Under the pieces are notes generated by a model that was given only the letters and a program-made list of their open reading frames with translations, was not told the origin of the DNA and did no database searches. A program made the position numbers and the translations under genes. From Altererythrobacter sp. (GTDB lineage: Bacteria; Pseudomonadota; Alphaproteobacteria; Sphingomonadales; Sphingomonadaceae), in assembly GCA_011524425.1 (NCBI GenBank), contig WTKI01000120.1, positions 1 to 9,584 of the forward strand: a stretch of 9,584 nucleotides of DNA, in the 5' to 3' direction. Shown here piece after piece: positions 6,003-9,584 of the stretch (the first letter of the stretch is position 1; each line of letters begins with the position of its first letter).

Positions 6003-6943
6003 TCGCCTAAGTCAACGCATTGCAATTCTGGCAAAGAGACTTCGAAGCGGCCGCGCGCACGAGGGTCATAGAAACGCGCGTCACGGACCACGATCGTGCC
6101 ATCTTCCGCTCGTTCCGCGATAGGCGCACGCGACCAGAACATATAGGCTCTTCCTTCGCTGGTCGCTTGCGCAGCCCGGTCAATTGCGGACCTGGAACAA
6201 AGACTGCGGACGGCTGACATCGGCTCGCGCGTGTTGTTTATAAAATCATGCTTTTCAAACCACCAGACGCGTCCTTCCCGCCATAACACTTCGCGTTCCC
6301 AGAACCAGAACACCACAGGACTGGAAATAACCTCGTCGGGTTTTCGATCTGCCGAGCCACCATAGGCGGTCGAAGCAGAAATCAGCCCGTTAAAACCGAT
6401 ATAGATCAGGCTGAGATACATCCAGATGCGCCCTGTGCGCTGCCAGTTCAGGTTCTCTTTCTCGTGGTTGAGCGAATGCCATATCCCAAAGCCAAGCAGG
6501 AACCACAGCCACACATCGATGATGAACAGGACGTCGCCATAAAACCAGCGGCTTGAAAATGGCTCAAGCAATCGCACGCCGTAAACATTGAGCCAGTCCA
6601 ACGCCGGGTGAGACAGGCATCCGATCAGGCTGAGCAAGTAAAGCCATTTGAAATCTATCGGCAATCGTCCCACTGGCCTTTTGCCTCTGCCGGTTTGCCA
6701 GCTGTCAAAAGCCTTGAGCAGCAAGGCCAACAGCAATGGCAAAAAGACCATCGCCAAGGGCCCATGCGTCAGACCACGACGAAAGCCTAGATGCTCCACA
6801 CCATCGAGCCAAAAGAAGCAGGCTGTATCGAGATCAGGCAAATTGGCACCGATAATCAGCGCCGGCATGGCAAGCCCGGTCTTCTTCTTGAGGCCCATTT
6901 GCCCCATCAAAGCGCCAAACAGGCTATGGGTCAGATTATCCAT
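5984..6943 (-). CDS. Membrane-bound metal-dependent hydrolase, YdjM/YfhP-like (LexA-binding-type family)
   Basis: This 319-residue inner-membrane protein has the signature of the YdjM family (Pfam PF04307): MDNLTHSLFG at 1-10 with His6, NLPDLDT at 34-40 with Asp37 and Asp39, RRGLTHG at 55-61 with His60, and SHPALDWLNVYG at 111-122 with His112 and Asp116. These His/Asp residues are probable metal ligands. Hydrophobic stretches at about 23-45, 61-78, 100-111, 137-156 and 173-190 suggest four or five membrane segments. A C-terminal soluble part of about 125 residues (195-319) follows. The substrate is unknown for the family. YdjM of E. coli is SOS-induced, and here the gene sits directly upstream of a photolyase (30 bases), but I see no clear LexA box. 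The start is supported by AGGGA about four bases upstream. Confidence 0.88.
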   Translation of the reverse strand: MDNLTHSLFGALMGQMGLKKKTGLAMPALIIGANLPDLDTACFFWLDGVEHLGFRRGLTHGPLAMVFLPLLLALLLKAFDSWQTGRGKRPVGRLPIDFKWLYLLSLIGCLSHPALDWLNVYGVRLLEPFSSRWFYGDVLFIIDVWLWFLLGFGIWHSLNHEKENLNWQRTGRIWMYLSLIYIGFNGLISASTAYGGSADRKPDEVISSPVVFWFWEREVLWREGRVWWFEKHDFINNTREPMSAVRSLCSRSAIDRAAQATSEGRAYMFWSRAPIAERAEDGTIVVRDARFYDPRARGRFEVSLPELQCVDLGEEPRVP

Positions 6944-6984
6944 GTTTCCCTGTTGTCGCCCCGGTCAGAAATGCCCTGTAACCC

Positions 6985-7013
6985 ATGAAATATATTGCGC
7001 CTTGTGTTCTCAA
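6985..7013 (-). promoter_or_regulatory. Candidate housekeeping promoter upstream of the membrane hydrolase
   Basis: On the minus strand TTGAGA (7013-7008) is followed after 17 bases by TTTCAT (6990-6985). The -35 matches five of six consensus bases and the -10 only four of six, lacking the conserved A at position 2. The location fits: beyond the korB terminator and about 40 bases before the hydrolase ATG. It is a weak candidate. Confidence 0.3.
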
Positions 7014-7087
7014 TTAGTCAGAGACACAACAATATTTGCGTCCATCACCGGTATTTTCTTCGTAAACCATAGACTTCGTGCCGCAAA

Positions 7088-7120
7088 TGAAAAGGGCGAT
7101 GACTTGCGCCATCGCCCCTT
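7088..7120 (-). terminator. Rho-independent terminator after korB
   Basis: On the minus strand GGGCGATG (7117-7110) pairs perfectly with CATCGCCC (7101-7094) over an eight-base loop. Two further A-T pairs are possible with a one-base bulge. The stem is followed by TTTTCATTT, a good U-tract. It lies about 55 bases past the korB stop and should close the korAB transcript, separating it from the downstream hydrolase-phr block. The 3' untranslated stretch before it also has a small GCCAG/CTGGC hairpin (7157-7169). Confidence 0.85.
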
Positions 7121-7173
7121 CGTACCATGCGGGAACAGTTGAAAAACCGAAACCCGGCCAGCAACTGGCTGAC

Positions 7174-8187
7174 CTATTCGACAGTCCAAGTCTGTCCACT
7201 GGCAAGCAAACGCGCGAGGTTCGGCTCTTTGCCTTCAGTTGCGCGGTTGCGTTCTTCCTGCACCACTTTCTCGAATGAAGGGCGCGGGTCATCATAAAGC
7301 ACGCCAAGCGCCATCGGGAATGGACCGAAAGGAATTTCAACAAGCATATGCGCGACAGCACGGTTAGTAACATCGTGAACAATGACCCCGGCTGACTGCC
7401 AGTCACCATCGACAACTTCGACCACTTCGAGGCGCAATGTTTCGTGGTTTAGCGTGATGCCTTTAGTGCCGCCTGCAAACAGCATCGGCTCGCCATCTTC
7501 CAGCCAAAGCTGCTGTTCTTCGGCCCCCTTGGGTGCTGCGAAATCGTTGAACACGTCCTTGTTGTAGACGATGCAGTTCTGGAAGATCTCGATGAACGCA
7601 GCCCCTTCATGCGCATGGGCTGCGGTAAGAACTTCAGGAAGTTTCTTAGACACATCAAACCCGCGCGCCACAAAGCGAGCGCCTGCGCCCAGAGCAAATG
7701 CGCAAGGCTGGGCGGGACGATCAACCGAACCACCCGGTGTGGACGGGCTTTTCGTGCCTTCGCGGCTGGTCGGTGAATATTGCCCTTTGGTGAGGCCATA
7801 GATCTCGTTGTTGAACAGCATGATCTGCATGTTCACGTTGCGGCGCAGGACATGCATCATATGGTTGCCGCCGATGGACAGGCCATCGCCATCGCCTGTC
7901 ACCAACCATACATCCAAATCAGGATTAGCCAGCTTTACGCCGGTTGCGACCGCAGGCGCACGGCCATGGATCGTGTGGAAGCCATAGCTTTCGATGTAAT
8001 AGGGAAAGCGGCTTGAGCAGCCGATCCCGCTGATAAAGCAAGTGTTGGACGGATCGGCTCCCAATTGGGGCAAGGTGCGCTGCACTGCTTTCAGGATCGC
8101 ATAGTCCCCGCAACCCGGGCACCAGCGAACTTCCTGATCCGTAACCCAATCCTTCAATGTGGTTTCAATTTTGGCAGGTGCGTTCAT
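7174..8187 (-). CDS. korB: 2-oxoglutarate:ferredoxin oxidoreductase, beta subunit
   Basis: This is the TPP-binding half of the enzyme that oxidatively decarboxylates 2-oxoglutarate to succinyl-CoA with ferredoxin as electron acceptor. It is a cytosolic protein of 337 residues, normal for KorB. The WCPGCGD motif places Cys23 and Cys26; with Cys57 (GIGCSSR) and Cys205 (QNCIVYN) these form the expected ligand set for one [4Fe-4S] cluster. The TPP/Mg motif is GDGD (98-101) with Asn126-Asn127 in NNEIYGLTKGQYSPTS. The ATG overlaps the korA stop by four bases (ATGA), and a strong AAGGAG (8200-8195) lies seven bases upstream, so expression is tightly coupled to korA. The related 2-oxoacid:ferredoxin enzymes for pyruvate or branched-chain acids share these motifs. 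The alpha-subunit architecture favours the 2-oxoglutarate type, but substrate is inferred. Confidence 0.93.
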   Translation of the reverse strand: MNAPAKIETTLKDWVTDQEVRWCPGCGDYAILKAVQRTLPQLGADPSNTCFISGIGCSSRFPYYIESYGFHTIHGRAPAVATGVKLANPDLDVWLVTGDGDGLSIGGNHMMHVLRRNVNMQIMLFNNEIYGLTKGQYSPTSREGTKSPSTPGGSVDRPAQPCAFALGAGARFVARGFDVSKKLPEVLTAAHAHEGAAFIEIFQNCIVYNKDVFNDFAAPKGAEEQQLWLEDGEPMLFAGGTKGITLNHETLRLEVVEVVDGDWQSAGVIVHDVTNRAVAHMLVEIPFGPFPMALGVLYDDPRPSFEKVVQEERNRATEGKEPNLARLLASGQTWTVE

Positions 8188-9584
8188 GACAGCGCTCCTT
8201 TGATTGCGCCGAGGATTTCATTGATAGTGAATGGCTGGCCACTGGTCTTGTTGAGCGGCTGCGCATCAACCAGGAATTGATCGCGCAGCACGGTCTTGAA
8301 TTGGCCGGTATTCATCTCTGGCACGATAACCTGGTCATAGCTCTTGAGGAGCTCGCCTAGGTTTTTAGGCATCGGCCAAATATGGCGAACATGGATGTGG
8401 CTTACGTCCAGTCCCTCAGCCCGGGCGCGCCGTACGGCCTGATGGATCGGGCCAAACGTGCTGCCCCAACCCACAATCGCAAGCTTGCCGCCTGCTTCAC
8501 CCAAAGCAACCTGCTGGTCGCTCACAGTGATGTTAGCAATCTTGTCCTTGCGCGCCTTTGTCATCGCTGAGTGGTTCTCTGGCGAATAATCAATATGACC
8601 GGTATCAACCGCTTTCTCGATCCCGCCAATACGGTGCATCAAACCTGGCGTGCCCGGCTTGATCCAGGGGCGAGCGCCATGGTCATCGCGCTTGTATGGG
8701 AGCAGCATCGGATTGCCTTCGGCATCCGTGCCATTCATTTCTTCCAGAAACTGCGCGGGGAAACGCTCGAACAAGTCAGGGTCAGGAATTTTCCAAGGCT
8801 CAGACGCGTTCGCGATATAGCCATCGGTCAAAAGCATGGTGGGCGTCATATATTGGACAGCAATCCGGCATGCCTCAATCGCGCATTCAAATGCGTCGGC
8901 CGGGCTGCGCGCGGCGATAACCGGGATCGGCGCATCGCCATTGCGGCCGTATACCGCTTGATAAAGGTCGCTCTGCTCCGTCTTTGTCGGAAGGCCTGTT
9001 GATGGCCCGCCCCGCTGCGAGTTCACAATCACCAGCGGAAGCTCCGTCATAATGCCGAGGCCCATCGCCTCAGTCTTCAAAGCAATCCCCGGACCGGACG
9101 AAGACGTAACGCCCAAGCTTCCAGCATAAGACGCGCCAATCGCAGCACAGATGGCTGCAATCTCGTCTTCCGCCTGGAAGGTGGTGACGCCGAACTCTTT
9201 CATGTTCACAAGGTGATGCAAGATCGCACTGGCCGGCGTGATTGGATAGCCGCCAAAGAACATCGGCAAGCGCAGCAGACGCGCGCCGGCGACTAAGCCC
9301 AATGAAACCGATTCAGCGCCGGTTACTGTGCGATAAGTGCCTGGGTCAGTCGGCGTAGGATCAAGATGCACTTGCTTGAGGGGACCAGCAAGCTCAGCTG
9401 TCTCACCATAGGCATGACCGGCATCAAGCGCAGCAATGTTAGCGTCGGCAATTTCAGGCTTCTTCGCGAACTTCTGCTTGAGCCAGTCATGCAAAGGCTT
9501 GCGCGGGCGGTCGAACATCCACAAGGCAAGCCCCAGCGTCCACATGTTCTTGCATCGCAAAGCGTCCTTGTTGCCAAGGCCGAA
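8184..9584 (-). CDS. korA: 2-oxoglutarate:ferredoxin oxidoreductase, alpha subunit (fused gamma-alpha; 5' end outside window)
   Basis: The frame is open to the right edge, so the start is outside the window; 466 codons are present of a usual length near 600-630. The first roughly 60 residues are the end of the fused gamma domain. The alpha pyrimidine-binding domain then begins near 85 (GAESVSLGLVAGARL), counting from the first codon in the window. YPITPAS is at 113-119, AEDEIAAI, with the glutamate expected to activate TPP, is near 138-145, TSSSGPG near 160-166, and RGGPSTGLPTKTEQSDL at 191-207. The C-terminal part carries the family's domain II/III features (IVGWGSTFGP, HIRHIWP-like segment). 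With KorB it forms the heterodimeric enzyme. A TTG at 9560 and nearby ATGs are internal, because clearly homologous sequence (FGLGNKDALRCKNMW) continues upstream of them. Confidence 0.94.
   Translation of the reverse strand, partial: FGLGNKDALRCKNMWTLGLALWMFDRPRKPLHDWLKQKFAKKPEIADANIAALDAGHAYGETAELAGPLKQVHLDPTPTDPGTYRTVTGAESVSLGLVAGARLLRLPMFFGGYPITPASAILHHLVNMKEFGVTTFQAEDEIAAICAAIGASYAGSLGVTSSSGPGIALKTEAMGLGIMTELPLVIVNSQRGGPSTGLPTKTEQSDLYQAVYGRNGDAPIPVIAARSPADAFECAIEACRIAVQYMTPTMLLTDGYIANASEPWKIPDPDLFERFPAQFLEEMNGTDAEGNPMLLPYKRDDHGARPWIKPGTPGLMHRIGGIEKAVDTGHIDYSPENHSAMTKARKDKIANITVSDQQVALGEAGGKLAIVGWGSTFGPIHQAVRRARAEGLDVSHIHVRHIWPMPKNLGELLKSYDQVIVPEMNTGQFKTVLRDQFLVDAQPLNKTSGQPFTINEILGAIKGALS

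Noticed and set aside
7014..7070. 18-codon minus-strand frame (MVYEENTGDGRKYCCVSD) after the korB terminator
   Set aside because: It has no ribosome-binding site and is too short to support; it is probably a chance frame in the leader region.
9558..9560. TTG as a possible start codon of korA
   Set aside because: Family-like coding sequence continues in frame to the window edge, so this is an internal leucine codon.

Overview
The window looks like ordinary chromosome of a marine or freshwater alphaproteobacterium, most likely a sphingomonad (Erythrobacteraceae-like). The reasons are the protein style, a fused KorA/KorB pair, a single-domain PilZ protein, and a promoter of the alphaproteobacterial EcfG general-stress type. 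The lineage is inferred; no rRNA or other marker is present. I see no tRNA, rRNA, insertion sequence, phage gene or CRISPR array.

Layout. On the plus strand, the 3' two-thirds of purF (purine synthesis) is followed after one base by a short-chain dehydrogenase/reductase. After a 124-base gap comes a small single-domain PilZ protein, a probable c-di-GMP receptor. These genes converge on a long minus-strand block with only 15 bases between stop codons. Read in its own direction from the right edge, that block holds korA (5' end outside the window), korB and a clear rho-independent terminator. Next come a YdjM-type membrane metal-dependent hydrolase, a DNA photolyase (phr), a cyclopropane-fatty-acid-synthase family methyltransferase, and a lipoprotein serine hydrolase of the beta-lactamase/NylB fold.

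The most interesting part is phr - cfa-like - lipoprotein hydrolase. A perfect GGAAC-N17-CGTT sequence, the consensus for the EcfG (PhyR-NepR-EcfG) general stress sigma factor, lies just upstream of phr. The photolyase ribosome-binding site is in the 3' arm of a perfect 7-bp hairpin. The predicted EcfG start site falls inside the 5' arm, so read-through mRNA from the upstream hydrolase gene would mask the site while stress-induced mRNA would not. The methyltransferase appears to lack two residues of the classical bicarbonate-binding active site (Cys to Ser, His to Gln), so its product may not be a plain cyclopropane fatty acid. Together the genes suggest a light- or envelope-stress module for DNA repair, membrane lipid modification and an envelope hydrolase. 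That function is inferred from context and is not demonstrated.

KorAB is a ferredoxin-linked 2-oxoglutarate oxidoreductase and appears to be a separate transcription unit ending at the terminator.
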